DNA of 64,000 nt from Oscillospiraceae bacterium (GTDB taxonomy: Bacteria; Bacillota; Clostridia; Oscillospirales; Ruminococcaceae): the NCBI GenBank assembly GCA_009784825.1, contig WQXO01000004.1:62001-126000 (forward strand). The letters are read 5' to 3'. This document shows, in pieces, positions 1 through 8,262 of this stretch. Position numbers and translations under genes: made by a program. Each line of letters opens with the position of its first letter. Position 1 is the stretch's first letter. The notes beneath the pieces were generated by a model that worked only from the letters and a program-made list of their open reading frames with translations, made no database searches and was not told where the DNA came from.

Positions 1-505
1 AAAATCCCCGTTTTATGGCGGGGATTATTTCATCTTTGGTAATCGCCTTAAACTCGAATACAGTACTCCGTGACAGTATCGCCCCGTATACGTAGAAATA
101 CGGGTTTTCGGTGGTAGAGGCAATCAGTGTAATATCACCATTTTCGATAAACTCAAGCAGGCTTTGTTGCTGCTTTTTATTGAGATACTGGATTTCATCT
201 AAGTATAACAACGTGCCGCCGTAGTTCATCAGCGATTTCGACTGAGCGATTATCGCCTTTATGTCGGCGGTGGAAGCAGACGTGCCGTTCAGCTTATGAA
301 AGTTCATGTTTGTCTGCTCGGCGATAATATTGGCGAGGGTGGTCTTCCCCACTCCCGAAGGCCCATAGAACAGCATGTTCGGAAGCTTAGCGGAATTCCC
401 CGTATTTTCAATAATCTTCCTGAGCGGTTTCCCCGGGGCGAGCAAGTGACCTTGTCCGACAATGTCGTCTAAGGATTTCGGGCGGATTTCAGCAGCTAAC
501 GGCAT
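1..505 (-). CDS. rarA: RarA/MgsA-type AAA+ ATPase, 3' end cut by window edge
   Basis: This is the N-terminal 168 residues of the replication-associated recombination protein RarA (MgsA), a clamp-loader-like AAA+ ATPase that acts at stalled replication forks. The Walker A motif GPSGVGKT lies at about residues 48-55 and the Walker B motif LLYLDEIQ at about 99-106. The S-T-T-E-N-P stretch at about 130-134 is the sensor-1 region typical of this family. The start begins MPLAAEIRPKSLDDIVGQGH, a classic RarA N-terminus, and the ATG abuts the stop codon of the upstream membrane-protein gene, so the two are probably co-transcribed. The C-terminal part lies outside the window. Family call is firm; function is inferred from homologues. 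Confidence 0.93.
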   Translation of the reverse strand, partial: MPLAAEIRPKSLDDIVGQGHLLAPGKPLRKIIENTGNSAKLPNMLFYGPSGVGKTTLANIIAEQTNMNFHKLNGTSASTADIKAIIAQSKSLMNYGGTLLYLDEIQYLNKKQQQSLLEFIENGDITLIASTTENPYFYVYGAILSRSTVFEFKAITKDEIIPAIKRGF

Positions 506-1486
506 TTATAAAGGTTCACTTTCTTCTTGTTTTTGATTTCGTATAATCGGGTGGAGCTTAGGGAAAGCGAAGTAAAATGTTCGCCTCGCCATAAACCAGC
601 ACAGCAACGGGAAAAATATCAGCGGTAGAGTTGCCATTGAAATAACTTCCAAATAATAAATACTACCTAAACCGAAATACGATATAAGTCTAACCGGATT
701 AACAAATTCAATCATATGAAATATATTCATAATTGAATAATAATCCATAAAAAAACGGATATAAAAATACCATGCAGAAATGCTGATAACAAACATTACA
801 ATCGGAAAAATTCCGATATGCTTTCTTATGTTATACGGAGGAGCAATTTCCTTTTTTCTGAAAAGCAGGGCATACAACCCCAATAACGCAACCTCAAGGA
901 TTTTAAATAAAACCATAAACGTAGCATACGTTAATAAGTGTATTTCAAGCTGACTTGTAGCAGGATTAACAATTTTTATTATCAAGAATATAAGTAAGGC
1001 AAATGAGATAATTATTTCTTGTCCTTGTGAAAGTGCGGCGATAATTACTCTCGAGCTTAATTTCAGATTAGCAGTGCTTGTGAATAAAAACACATTATAC
1101 AAAACGAATAACACTATATAGATATAAACCAAAATGAGTATTTCAATAAGAAAATCATAATCAACAGTACTATTAGCAGCTATGCTTCTTGCCAAAAGTG
1201 CCATTTCTTCATCAAAAACAATATAATTGGTTAATGTTAATCGCCATGTATTAACTGTGGTTAGAATAATTAAAGGGGTCAAAAAATACCAAATACTTTT
1301 AATTGATAAGCGATGTCCCAATAAATTATAAACAACCAACACTGCCCCGACTATCTGCATGAAAAAAAGAGCGTAAAGTATAATCGATAACACACCGTTA
1401 TATTCAAAAAGCGGTATAACCTTATAACGATGAAAACCATGTGCGAACGATAAAACATTATGCCATAACAAAAACAAAACCGACAT
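506..1486 (-). CDS. Polytopic membrane protein of unknown function
   Basis: I do not recognise this 326-residue protein. It has about seven to eight hydrophobic segments spread over its length, separated by short charged loops, and ends in a hydrophilic tail (RNQKQEESEPL). There is no visible catalytic or transporter signature. A purine-rich ribosome binding site (GAGGGG) precedes the ATG. It lies 9 bp after an acyl-CoA ligase gene and directly abuts rarA, so it appears to be a passenger in that transcription unit. It could be an integral-membrane sensor or transporter component, but nothing in the sequence decides this. Confidence 0.7.
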   Translation of the reverse strand: MSVLFLLWHNVLSFAHGFHRYKVIPLFEYNGVLSIILYALFFMQIVGAVLVVYNLLGHRLSIKSIWYFLTPLIILTTVNTWRLTLTNYIVFDEEMALLARSIAANSTVDYDFLIEILILVYIYIVLFVLYNVFLFTSTANLKLSSRVIIAALSQGQEIIISFALLIFLIIKIVNPATSQLEIHLLTYATFMVLFKILEVALLGLYALLFRKKEIAPPYNIRKHIGIFPIVMFVISISAWYFYIRFFMDYYSIMNIFHMIEFVNPVRLISYFGLGSIYYLEVISMATLPLIFFPLLCWFMARRTFYFAFPKLHPIIRNQKQEESEPL

Positions 1487-1495
1487 AAATCCCCT

Positions 1496-3169
1496 CTACT
1501 TATTATCCTCTTGTCTTATCTGCACTCTTCTGATTTTCCCGCTGATTGTCTTAGGAAGCTCCGACACGAACTCGACAATTCGCGGATATTTATACGGAGC
1601 GGTGTTCTTTTTAACATGCTCTTGCAATTCTTTTACTAATTCCGCTTCCTCTTTCGCCGAATAATCCTTTGTAATAACAACAGTCGCCTTAACCACCTGC
1701 CCTCTTATCGGGTCAGGGGCACCGGTAACAGCACATTCAAGCACAGCGGGGTGGGTCAAAAGAACACTTTCAATCTCGAAAGGTCCGATACGATAACCCG
1801 AAGCCTTGATTAAATCATCATTCCGTCCGACATACCAATAATACCCGTCCTCATCACGATAAGCGGTGTCGCCGGTTCGGTAAATATCGTTGCTCCACGC
1901 CTTATCGGTCAATTCATCATTTTTGAAATAACCCTGGAACATTCCGTCGGCGTCTCTCTCGGTGCGGACGACAATTTCACCAACCTCACCCACTTGAACA
2001 GTATTGTTATCCTCATCAACAATATCCATATTATATAAAGGTACAGGCTTACCCATAGAACCGGGCTTCGGCTGCATACCAATGAGATTAGCCAGCATAA
2101 CAACACTCTCGGTCTGCCCGAACCCCTCCATTAATTCTATACCGGTATACTCCAGCCAACGCTCAAAAATTTCAGGATTGAGTGCCTCACCCGCAATCAC
2201 GCAATATTTCAAGCAAGACAAGTCATAACTGCCCAACCCCTCTTTTATGAAAAATCTAAACATAGTAGGCGGGGCACAAAACGACGTAATTTTATAATCC
2301 TGTATCATTTTTAAAACATCGGCAGGGATAAATTTATCAAAGTCATAAACATACAGACAAGCCCCAAGAGCCAACTGCCCGTATAAACAACCCCACGCCG
2401 ATTTCGCCCAGCCGGTATCAGCAACGGTAAAGTGAATACCGTCGGGTTGGACGTTCTGCCAGTGTGCCGCCGTAAGAATATGTGCAAGGGCATAACGATA
2501 GTTATGTGTCACCATTTTCGGATAACCGGTTGTCCCCGATGTAAAATACAATAACATCATCTCACGGCAATCGGTTTGCACCCGTTCAAAGGTATCAGGC
2601 TGACTCTCAAGTAGCTTGTCGAAATCCTCAAAACCAACAGGTAACTCACCTTTACTGTTAGCAATCATCTTAAACTTAAGAGTATTTCCGGTTTGTTCAT
2701 CTGCCTCATTGACATGAACGCATACCTCCGGGTTATACCCTGTCGTAACTATTCCCGTAACCTCCGCCTGCTCAAAGCGGTAAACAAAGTCATGTGCGGT
2801 CAGTAAATGCGTTGCGGGAATTGCTACAGCCCCGATTTTATGGAGTGCAATAATCGCATACCAAAACTGATAATTTCGTTTCAGCACAAGCATAACCTTG
2901 TCGCCTTTTTTAACGCCTTTCTGGGCGAACAGATTAGCGGCTTTATTTGACAATCTCGACATTTCCCCATAAGAAAGCGTTCTTTCACCGCCGGCAGTAT
3001 CCGTCCAAAGGAGAGCGGGTCTGTCCGGCTGTAGCTGTGCAAACTTATCTATAATATCATAAGCAAAATTAAAGTTATCGGGACAGTTAATCTCGAAATT
3101 GTTTAATATACCATCCTCGCCGAACCCCTCGGTCACGAATTTTTTATAATATCCTTTTATTTGTTCCAC
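1496..3169 (-). CDS. AMP-forming acyl-CoA synthetase (acetyl/medium-chain acyl-CoA ligase family)
   Basis: A 557-residue ANL-superfamily enzyme that activates a carboxylic acid as acyl-AMP and then forms the acyl-CoA. Visible hallmarks are the P-loop-like YFTSGTTGYPKM (A3), the GFGQTE motif (A5), YRTGDTAYRDEDGYYWYVGR (A7 region), the hinge and KASGYRIGPFEIES (A8), and the C-terminal PKTISGKIRR carrying the adenylation lysine (A10). Length and motif spacing fit the ACSM/acetyl-CoA synthetase-like group rather than long-chain FadD. It lies 17 bp downstream of an XRE-cupin regulator gene, a pairing that recurs in Clostridia, so that regulator probably controls it. The actual substrate (acetate, propionate, medium-chain or aromatic acid) cannot be read from the sequence. 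Confidence 0.9.
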   Translation of the reverse strand: MEQIKGYYKKFVTEGFGEDGILNNFEINCPDNFNFAYDIIDKFAQLQPDRPALLWTDTAGGERTLSYGEMSRLSNKAANLFAQKGVKKGDKVMLVLKRNYQFWYAIIALHKIGAVAIPATHLLTAHDFVYRFEQAEVTGIVTTGYNPEVCVHVNEADEQTGNTLKFKMIANSKGELPVGFEDFDKLLESQPDTFERVQTDCREMMLLYFTSGTTGYPKMVTHNYRYALAHILTAAHWQNVQPDGIHFTVADTGWAKSAWGCLYGQLALGACLYVYDFDKFIPADVLKMIQDYKITSFCAPPTMFRFFIKEGLGSYDLSCLKYCVIAGEALNPEIFERWLEYTGIELMEGFGQTESVVMLANLIGMQPKPGSMGKPVPLYNMDIVDEDNNTVQVGEVGEIVVRTERDADGMFQGYFKNDELTDKAWSNDIYRTGDTAYRDEDGYYWYVGRNDDLIKASGYRIGPFEIESVLLTHPAVLECAVTGAPDPIRGQVVKATVVITKDYSAKEEAELVKELQEHVKKNTAPYKYPRIVEFVSELPKTISGKIRRVQIRQEDNK

Positions 3170-3186
3170 TTATTTTAATATCCTTC

Positions 3187-3747
3187 CTATATTAAGATTG
3201 CCAAGAACTTACATTCCTTACCGCCGACAGCTATCATTCCGTGAAGATTTTTAGCGTCGAAATAAACGCAGTCACCCTCTTTTAATATTTCCTCTTTCCC
3301 GCTGATAATAAACCTCATCTCACCGGAAATAATATAGTTCATTTCATGCCCGTCATGGGTGGAAAGGTGAATAGGCTTCCCCTGCTCGTCTTCACAATAC
3401 GGTGCAGTAACAAGAAGCGGCTCGATTTTCTTATTCTTGAACAAATACGCCAAATGGCTATAAGAAAAACCCTCCCTCCTGTCAATCGGAAGACCTTTCT
3501 CGCTACGCACAATTGAATACTTCCGCAAAGTCGGAGTAGTCCCGGTCAACAGCTCAATCAACTCCATATGAAAAGCATTCGCACATTCATTAAGAAACGA
3601 CAGCGACAAATCCTTTTCGCCGTTTTCGAGAGAGGTATACTCCTCGGGCGACATATAGGTTTTCTCCGCCATAATCTCTGTGGTAATATCGAGATATTCA
3701 CGGGTTGCCTTTAACCTACCCGCAACATCTTTGTTATTGTAGTTCAT
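3187..3747 (-). CDS. XRE-family transcriptional regulator with C-terminal cupin domain
   Basis: A 186-residue regulator with an N-terminal helix-turn-helix (about residues 10-65, containing LKATREYLDITTEIMAEKTY) and a C-terminal cupin_2 ligand-binding barrel (about 110-185). The cupin carries the His-rich HDGHEMNYIISGEMRF motif and the later GDCVYFDAKNLHGMIAV motif, so metal or small-ligand binding is plausible. It sits immediately upstream of the acyl-CoA ligase and is likely its regulator. The ligand is unknown; members of this architecture sense varied small molecules. A good SD (GGAGGAAAG in the sense direction) precedes the ATG. Confidence 0.88.
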   Translation of the reverse strand: MNYNNKDVAGRLKATREYLDITTEIMAEKTYMSPEEYTSLENGEKDLSLSFLNECANAFHMELIELLTGTTPTLRKYSIVRSEKGLPIDRREGFSYSHLAYLFKNKKIEPLLVTAPYCEDEQGKPIHLSTHDGHEMNYIISGEMRFIISGKEEILKEGDCVYFDAKNLHGMIAVGGKECKFLAILI

Positions 3748-3768
3748 ATTCTTTCCTCCACACTCAAT

Positions 3769-5232
3769 TTATCTTGCCGCATTAATTACTTCATCAAACG
3801 AACCCTTAGGCTGGTCAATCCCCGTGAAAATTAGCGGGGTATAAGCTCGCCTCCACGAAACACTGTCATAAAGCCCCCATATAGTAACACTTGTGATATT
3901 TGCACCGCCGTTCTTCTTTTGAATGAGCAGTCTGAACAAATCACCATAAAACTTCTCTTGGTCGGCAACAGTTTTTCTCGCACCGCTGTAATATGCTCCG
4001 TTTAAAGTCACATCAAGCTCGGTAATTTGAATTTCAAACCCCGCACGCTGGAACGCATCAATCGTAGTACCTAAACGGCTGATTGTGGGATAACCCACAT
4101 CAAGGTGCATATGCATACCAATCCCGTCACAGTATTTCCCACCTTTATTTATCTCATTAATCAGATTAACAATTGTGGTTGTATGCTCATAGGTGTTGTA
4201 ATCGTTGTAGAACAGCTTTACACTGCTGCGTTTGCCCATCGCCGTAAGCTGCTCATGGGCATACTTAAATGCATTAATCACATAAGAATTATCGTTTCCG
4301 TAAATGGCTTCCCACCGCCCCGTACCTCTGTTGGTGACATATTCATTAACCACGTCCCACGCATAAACAGTGTTACCGTGCGGACTGTCATACACATGCT
4401 TTATTATGGTCTTAATATACATTTCCATGCGTTTGTCCAACACTTCTTTTGAAACATCATTAGTAGTACCGGAAGCGTCAAGATAATCAACCTTGAAAAA
4501 CCATCTCGGTGTTTGACTGTGCCATACAAGAGTATGAAAACGAATTTTCAAGCCGTTATCGTGAGCGATTTTCATATAATCGTCTAATATACTAAAGTTA
4601 ATAGTGGGAACAAATGCCTCATTATATCCCTCGGGAATAACATAACCTCTGCCCTTTGCGGCTTCCACAGTTATACGAGTGCTGCTTAATAATGCATCGG
4701 GTTTCATTTCATTTTCGGCGGTAATGCTGTTATAGTGCTTTTTAATAAACGCCAAAGTCGCAGAATCACGCAACTGACTCCGAGAAACAGCATTCCCCAT
4801 ATACCCGAATATCGGCTGATATGTCCCCACTAATGTAGCATTTCCGGCAGGAGGGGTCGTCGCCGCAGTCGTAGCTGCAGTTGTGGCAACCGTGGCGACA
4901 GTAGTCGCTGCAGTCGTTGCCGCAGTTGTAGTCGCCGCAGAAGAAGTAGCCGCTGTATCATCAGTATCGATTTCGTCGGGTTCATCAATTTCATCAGGCT
5001 CCGAATCGTCCGTATCAGGCTCGGGAGCGGCAGTAGTCGTCTTTGCGGTTGTCGTGGCAACGGTTTCAGTCGTCGTTTCCTCAACAGCCTCAGTTGCCTC
5101 GGTTGCAACAGTTGCAGTTGTCGATGTCGGCTCAGTGGTCATAAGCTCGAACCTTTCCGGCGGCTCAGAACACCCTACTATTCCGACAAACAACACACAA
5201 GCAAGTGTAAGTGCAATCAGTTTAATTTTCAT
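3769..5232 (-). CDS. Secreted lipoprotein endo-1,4-beta-xylanase, GH10
   Basis: A 487-residue lipoprotein that hydrolyses xylan backbones outside the cell. The signal peptide ends in a lipobox (GIVGC, Cys about 21), so it should be anchored to the outer face of the membrane. A Thr/Ala/Glu/Asp-rich linker of about 100 residues follows, then a GH10 catalytic barrel (about 132-487). The acid/base Glu is in WDVVNEY and the nucleophile Glu in ITELDVTL; the substrate-binding HTLVWHSQTPRWF motif is also present. No carbohydrate-binding module is seen. It is 18 bp downstream of the GH5 gene and shares the same linker style, so the two probably form a secreted hydrolase pair in one transcript. Confidence 0.95.
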   Translation of the reverse strand: MKIKLIALTLACVLFVGIVGCSEPPERFELMTTEPTSTTATVATEATEAVEETTTETVATTTAKTTTAAPEPDTDDSEPDEIDEPDEIDTDDTAATSSAATTTAATTAATTVATVATTAATTAATTPPAGNATLVGTYQPIFGYMGNAVSRSQLRDSATLAFIKKHYNSITAENEMKPDALLSSTRITVEAAKGRGYVIPEGYNEAFVPTINFSILDDYMKIAHDNGLKIRFHTLVWHSQTPRWFFKVDYLDASGTTNDVSKEVLDKRMEMYIKTIIKHVYDSPHGNTVYAWDVVNEYVTNRGTGRWEAIYGNDNSYVINAFKYAHEQLTAMGKRSSVKLFYNDYNTYEHTTTIVNLINEINKGGKYCDGIGMHMHLDVGYPTISRLGTTIDAFQRAGFEIQITELDVTLNGAYYSGARKTVADQEKFYGDLFRLLIQKKNGGANITSVTIWGLYDSVSWRRAYTPLIFTGIDQPKGSFDEVINAAR

Positions 5233-5250
5233 AACAATTTCTCCTTTGTA

Positions 5251-6714
5251 TTACGATGTTCCCCGCATAAGTGCATCAACAATTTCCGGGAATAAAAACT
5301 TATTATTTCTTCTGTCATATATCGCAAAGGTATCAGGGTCACTCGCCTTGATAGTAGTCCCTATACCGCCGTTATCCCACCAAAAACACGCAATCCCTTT
5401 AGACTTGGCATAAGCCGTGTAAAACTCTGCCCATTCTGCCCTTGCCGCAGTGTTATTACGGTTCTGCGTCCCCATTTCCCCCATAATAACAGGAACACCC
5501 TTACTCACGAACAGATTATATGCCCTGTCAAGCACGGAGGTAATCGGGTTAGTGTCAGAGGATTTATTCTTATCCCATGTGCTGACACCGTCATTCTTCA
5601 AAGCGAATTCCCACGGTGAATAAACGTGGATAGACACAATAATTTTATTGCTCACGGTATCCTTGGGAATAACCAATGCGTTCATCGCCGAAGACTCACC
5701 CGAAGCCGCATAAGTGGGAATCATAAGTATGCGTTTGCTGTTGTTCCCGCCGGTCGCCCTTACAGTGTCCACGAAAAGCTGATTAAGAGCATTTACATTA
5801 TTGCGTTCCTCAGCGGTGCCGCCGCTCCATTCGTTAGAGCTACCCTTGGTTCTCGGCTCGTTTAACCCCTCGAACACTAATTTTTCATTATAACCCTTAA
5901 ACTCCTCGGCAATCTGCTTCCATATCTTCTCAAAGGCTTTCTTGGTTTCGGGCATACCGCTGTTCATGACCTTGAATATCTCTTCGTCGTGGTGTGTGTT
6001 CAGAATAATATACATATCGTTGGCAACCGCATAATCCACCACCTCTTTAACACGAGCCATCCAGTCCGCACGAATGTTATAATCCTTGTCACACGCCTTA
6101 GCCCACGAAACGGGTATTCTTATTGCGTTGAATCCCGCTTTCTTAATATCATCAATATTTCTCTTAGTTGTTACCGGATTCCCCCAGCAGGTTTCTAATG
6201 AGGAAACCGAACCGCTCCTGTTGAGCCAGCCGTCACCGAAATCAGTAGCGTCAAGCGAGTTTCCCAAGTTCCAGCCGACACGAATGTTTGCAACTAATTG
6301 AGCGGCAGTAATATCGAATGACGACGGTGTTGTTGCGGGAGGAGCTGCAGTTGTCACCGCAGTGGTAGCAACAGTAGTAACAGCAGTGGTAACCACAGTT
6401 GTTGCAACAGTTGTCGCCGCAGTAGTAGTTGATTCTGTAGGGGCAGACGACTCTGTCTGCCCGTTTGTCGCAGAAGTCTCCTCTGCAACAGTTTCGGGTT
6501 CAGTCAATTCTGTAGGGGCAGACGACTCTGTCTGCCCGCGTGTAGCGGTCGTTTCTGTAGGAGCAGACGACTCTGTCTGCCCATGTGTAACAGACGTATC
6601 TGCGGTTGTTTCCGGCTCAGACGTGTCCTCGGTTTCAGCAAGCTCAATATTACCGGCACACCCTGCCATTACAATAACTGCGGTTAATACCAATGAAACA
6701 AACCTCTTTCTCAT
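5251..6714 (-). CDS. Secreted lipoprotein endoglucanase, GH5
   Basis: A 487-residue GH5 cellulase-type lipoprotein. The signal peptide ends in VMAGC (Cys about 19). Residues of about 25-135 form a Thr/Ser/Pro/Glu-rich linker that contains three near-identical GQTESSAPTE blocks, each produced by a DNA repeat (see 6436-6583). The catalytic domain (about 137-487) begins with VANIRVGWNLGNSLD; the acid/base Glu is in FEGLNEPR, the active-site His in SIHVYSPWEF, and the nucleophile Glu in VIMGEMGTQN. Attack on cellulose or mixed beta-glucan is expected for this family, though xyloglucanase or mannanase activity is possible. It follows DUF4956 by 10 bp in the same direction. Confidence 0.94.
   Translation of the reverse strand: MRKRFVSLVLTAVIVMAGCAGNIELAETEDTSEPETTADTSVTHGQTESSAPTETTATRGQTESSAPTELTEPETVAEETSATNGQTESSAPTESTTTAATTVATTVVTTAVTTVATTAVTTAAPPATTPSSFDITAAQLVANIRVGWNLGNSLDATDFGDGWLNRSGSVSSLETCWGNPVTTKRNIDDIKKAGFNAIRIPVSWAKACDKDYNIRADWMARVKEVVDYAVANDMYIILNTHHDEEIFKVMNSGMPETKKAFEKIWKQIAEEFKGYNEKLVFEGLNEPRTKGSSNEWSGGTAEERNNVNALNQLFVDTVRATGGNNSKRILMIPTYAASGESSAMNALVIPKDTVSNKIIVSIHVYSPWEFALKNDGVSTWDKNKSSDTNPITSVLDRAYNLFVSKGVPVIMGEMGTQNRNNTAARAEWAEFYTAYAKSKGIACFWWDNGGIGTTIKASDPDTFAIYDRRNNKFLFPEIVDALMRGTS
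6436..6583 (+). repeat. Three in-frame copies of a GTAGGGG palindromic repeat in the GH5 linker
   Basis: Three copies of a roughly 28-bp element (TGTAGGGGCAGACGACTCTG followed by TCTGCCC) lie at about 6436-6463, 6511-6538 and 6556-6583. Each is an imperfect palindrome (GGGCAGAC with GTCTGCCC). Read on the minus strand each encodes GQTESSAPTE. The third copy has GGAGC in place of GGGGC. A related element lies in the 3' end of ftsH (27065-27092). Confidence 0.8.
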
Positions 6715-6724
6715 AATCGCTCCC

Positions 6725-7414
6725 CTAATTCATATACTCGCCGGTATATTCAAGAAGCGTAACACTCATAACACCCTCAACGGTATTAAACCTTGTGATA
6801 TGCTCAGAATTGTTCCGCTTAATCTTAATTTCAATGGTCAGCTCAACATCAGAACCGGAAACAGTCTTGCTTTTCAGTTTATACTTCATGGCATTAAGTA
6901 ACGCATCAACATTGCTTTGTGCAACATCGGTATGACGAACAATAAGCAGATAGTTCTTGCGTTCCTTTTTCACAAAGGTCATGATAATATACAAAACGGC
7001 GATAAACGCAGTAGCCATAAACGCAGGCAGATACAATCCCGCACCGCAGGTTAAGCCCGCCGCAATTGCCCAGAACAGGAACCCTAAATCAAGCGGGTCT
7101 TTAATCGCCGCACGGAAACGCACAATCGAAAGGGCACCAACCATTCCCAATGAAATGACAATATTAGCACTGATTGTCATAATTATAAACGATGTAATTA
7201 CAGTGATAAACACCAACAGAATGTTGAAGTTGTCGCTATAGACAACCCCTCTGTAGAAGAAGCGGTAGATGAAATAAATCACCACTCCGCACGCCGTAGC
7301 ACATAAAAGTGCGGCGATTATGTAACCTGCTGTCAGGTTTTGCACAATTGAGGAAATCCCGAGTCCCTCCATAATGGCGTCGTGAACATCGTTGACCGAA
7401 ATCATAGAATGCAT
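6725..7414 (-). CDS. DUF4956 membrane protein
   Basis: A 229-residue protein with about four transmembrane segments in its first 150 residues and a soluble C-terminal domain of about 75 residues. The central loop VGALSIVRFRAAIKDPLDLGFLFWAI matches the signature of the DUF4956 family (paraphrased here as SIVRFRAAIKDP plus a hydrophobic helix). Its ATG overlaps the end of the VTC-domain gene by 13 bp, indicating translational coupling. DUF4956 and VTC proteins are regular genomic partners, which suggests a membrane partner or channel for polyphosphate polymerase. That role is inference. Confidence 0.85.
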   Translation of the reverse strand: MHSMISVNDVHDAIMEGLGISSIVQNLTAGYIIAALLCATACGVVIYFIYRFFYRGVVYSDNFNILLVFITVITSFIIMTISANIVISLGMVGALSIVRFRAAIKDPLDLGFLFWAIAAGLTCGAGLYLPAFMATAFIAVLYIIMTFVKKERKNYLLIVRHTDVAQSNVDALLNAMKYKLKSKTVSGSDVELTIEIKIKRNNSEHITRFNTVEGVMSVTLLEYTGEYMN

Positions 7415-8127
7415 TGTTTCTTTACCTCCAATAATTTATCTGTACATATAACAAATTTTGATACAGTTTCCTTACGCAGTGAAAAATCGGCGAATATATC
7501 GCAGATATAAGTAGGCATGAAGCTGTTATACTTAATTTCCAATATAACTGCATTTCCCCACACAGGTGAATACCGTGCATTAAATATATCAAGCGAATTA
7601 TAACTCGTTGAAAGCCCGGAATCAAGTGTCACCCGAATGTTCCCCGCCGGTTCAATAAACGCCTCACGGAAATAATCAACAAGCACAGACGGGCGAGGGC
7701 GGGACAGCTTATCGGAAATCAAAAGCTCCTCCATAGCGGTGGACTTGAACTCCTCGCTCACCCCGAATGAATAATCCCCCTTAAGAAGCATTTGATACTG
7801 CTCAAGAGTTAAGCGGGCGTGTTTTTTAGAAATGTATTCATCGTCCTTATACTTCACCTCAAGATTAATAACCGACGGGTCAAGGTTATATGCACGCACA
7901 CGGAACTTACTGCGTTGACCAATCCCCGCCATCTTATCGTTATAGGACGAACGGTATATATTCTCAAGATAAAGCGACGTAACCCGATAACCGCCGCTTT
8001 GTGCATCAGCGTATTTATCGCTCTTCATAACGACACTAAGCCGCCTTTTAAGCGTTTGAGCCATGGCGTTCGTGATTATATATTTGTATTCGTGTCGAAG
8101 TCGGCGATTGTTATGAGTCATAGTCAT
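7402..8127 (-). CDS. VTC-domain polyphosphate polymerase
   Basis: A 241-residue VTC-domain protein of the triphosphate-tunnel metalloenzyme superfamily, expected to polymerise phosphate from nucleoside triphosphates. Visible family features are the basic N-terminus RRLRHEYKYIIT, the YRVTSLYLEN strand, KFRVRAYN, LEVKYKDDEYISKKHARL with tunnel-facing Glu/Lys/Arg, the PSVLVDYFREAF stretch and the late AVILEIKYN strand. It is the first gene of a run VTC-DUF4956-GH5-GH10. In many Clostridia the pair is followed by a CotH kinase gene; here the hydrolases take that place. A TTGAAA-17-TATACT promoter lies just upstream. Confidence 0.87.
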   Translation of the reverse strand: MTMTHNNRRLRHEYKYIITNAMAQTLKRRLSVVMKSDKYADAQSGGYRVTSLYLENIYRSSYNDKMAGIGQRSKFRVRAYNLDPSVINLEVKYKDDEYISKKHARLTLEQYQMLLKGDYSFGVSEEFKSTAMEELLISDKLSRPRPSVLVDYFREAFIEPAGNIRVTLDSGLSTSYNSLDIFNARYSPVWGNAVILEIKYNSFMPTYICDIFADFSLRKETVSKFVICTDKLLEVKKQCIL

Positions 8128-8157
8128 ACCCTTTATATAATTGTAAATAACATGTAA

Positions 8158-8186
8158 AGTATAACATATTCGGAAAAATTTTTCAA
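8158..8186 (-). promoter_or_regulatory. Sigma-A-type promoter of the VTC/DUF4956/hydrolase run
   Basis: On the minus strand TTGAAA (8186-8181) is followed after 17 bp by TATACT (8163-8158). The predicted start would fall about 8151, leaving a leader of about 24 nt with an AAAGGG ribosome binding site before the VTC ATG at 8127. Confidence 0.6.
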
Positions 8187-8218
8187 TAGTTTATCAAAAA
8201 ATATAATTTAAACCCTTA

Positions 8219-8254
8219 ATTTCGGCAAAATCCGCATTAAACGGGTTGTATAAT
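8219..8254 (+). promoter_or_regulatory. spoIIGA promoter with candidate Spo0A box, leaderless arrangement
   Basis: TATAAT (8249-8254) lies only 8 bp before the spoIIGA ATG, so transcription should begin at or within 2 nt of the start codon. No good TTGACA is found 17 bp upstream. Instead TTCGGCA (8221-8227), whose reverse complement TGCCGAA differs by one base from the 0A box TGTCGAA, sits where Spo0A binds the unusual B. subtilis spoIIG promoter. The box is a single, imperfect match and remains tentative. Confidence 0.45.
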
Positions 8255-8262
8255 TCTATTCA

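Noticed and set aside
4883-5413. Plus-strand Val/Ala-rich open frame opposite the GH10 gene
   Set aside because: It is the antisense reading of the Thr-rich linker codons (ACA/GCA runs) of a well-supported gene; no ribosome binding site or independent domain.
6362-6901. Plus-strand Val/Ser-rich open frame opposite the GH5 gene
   Set aside because: Antisense of the repeat-containing linker; composition reflects the GH5 codons.
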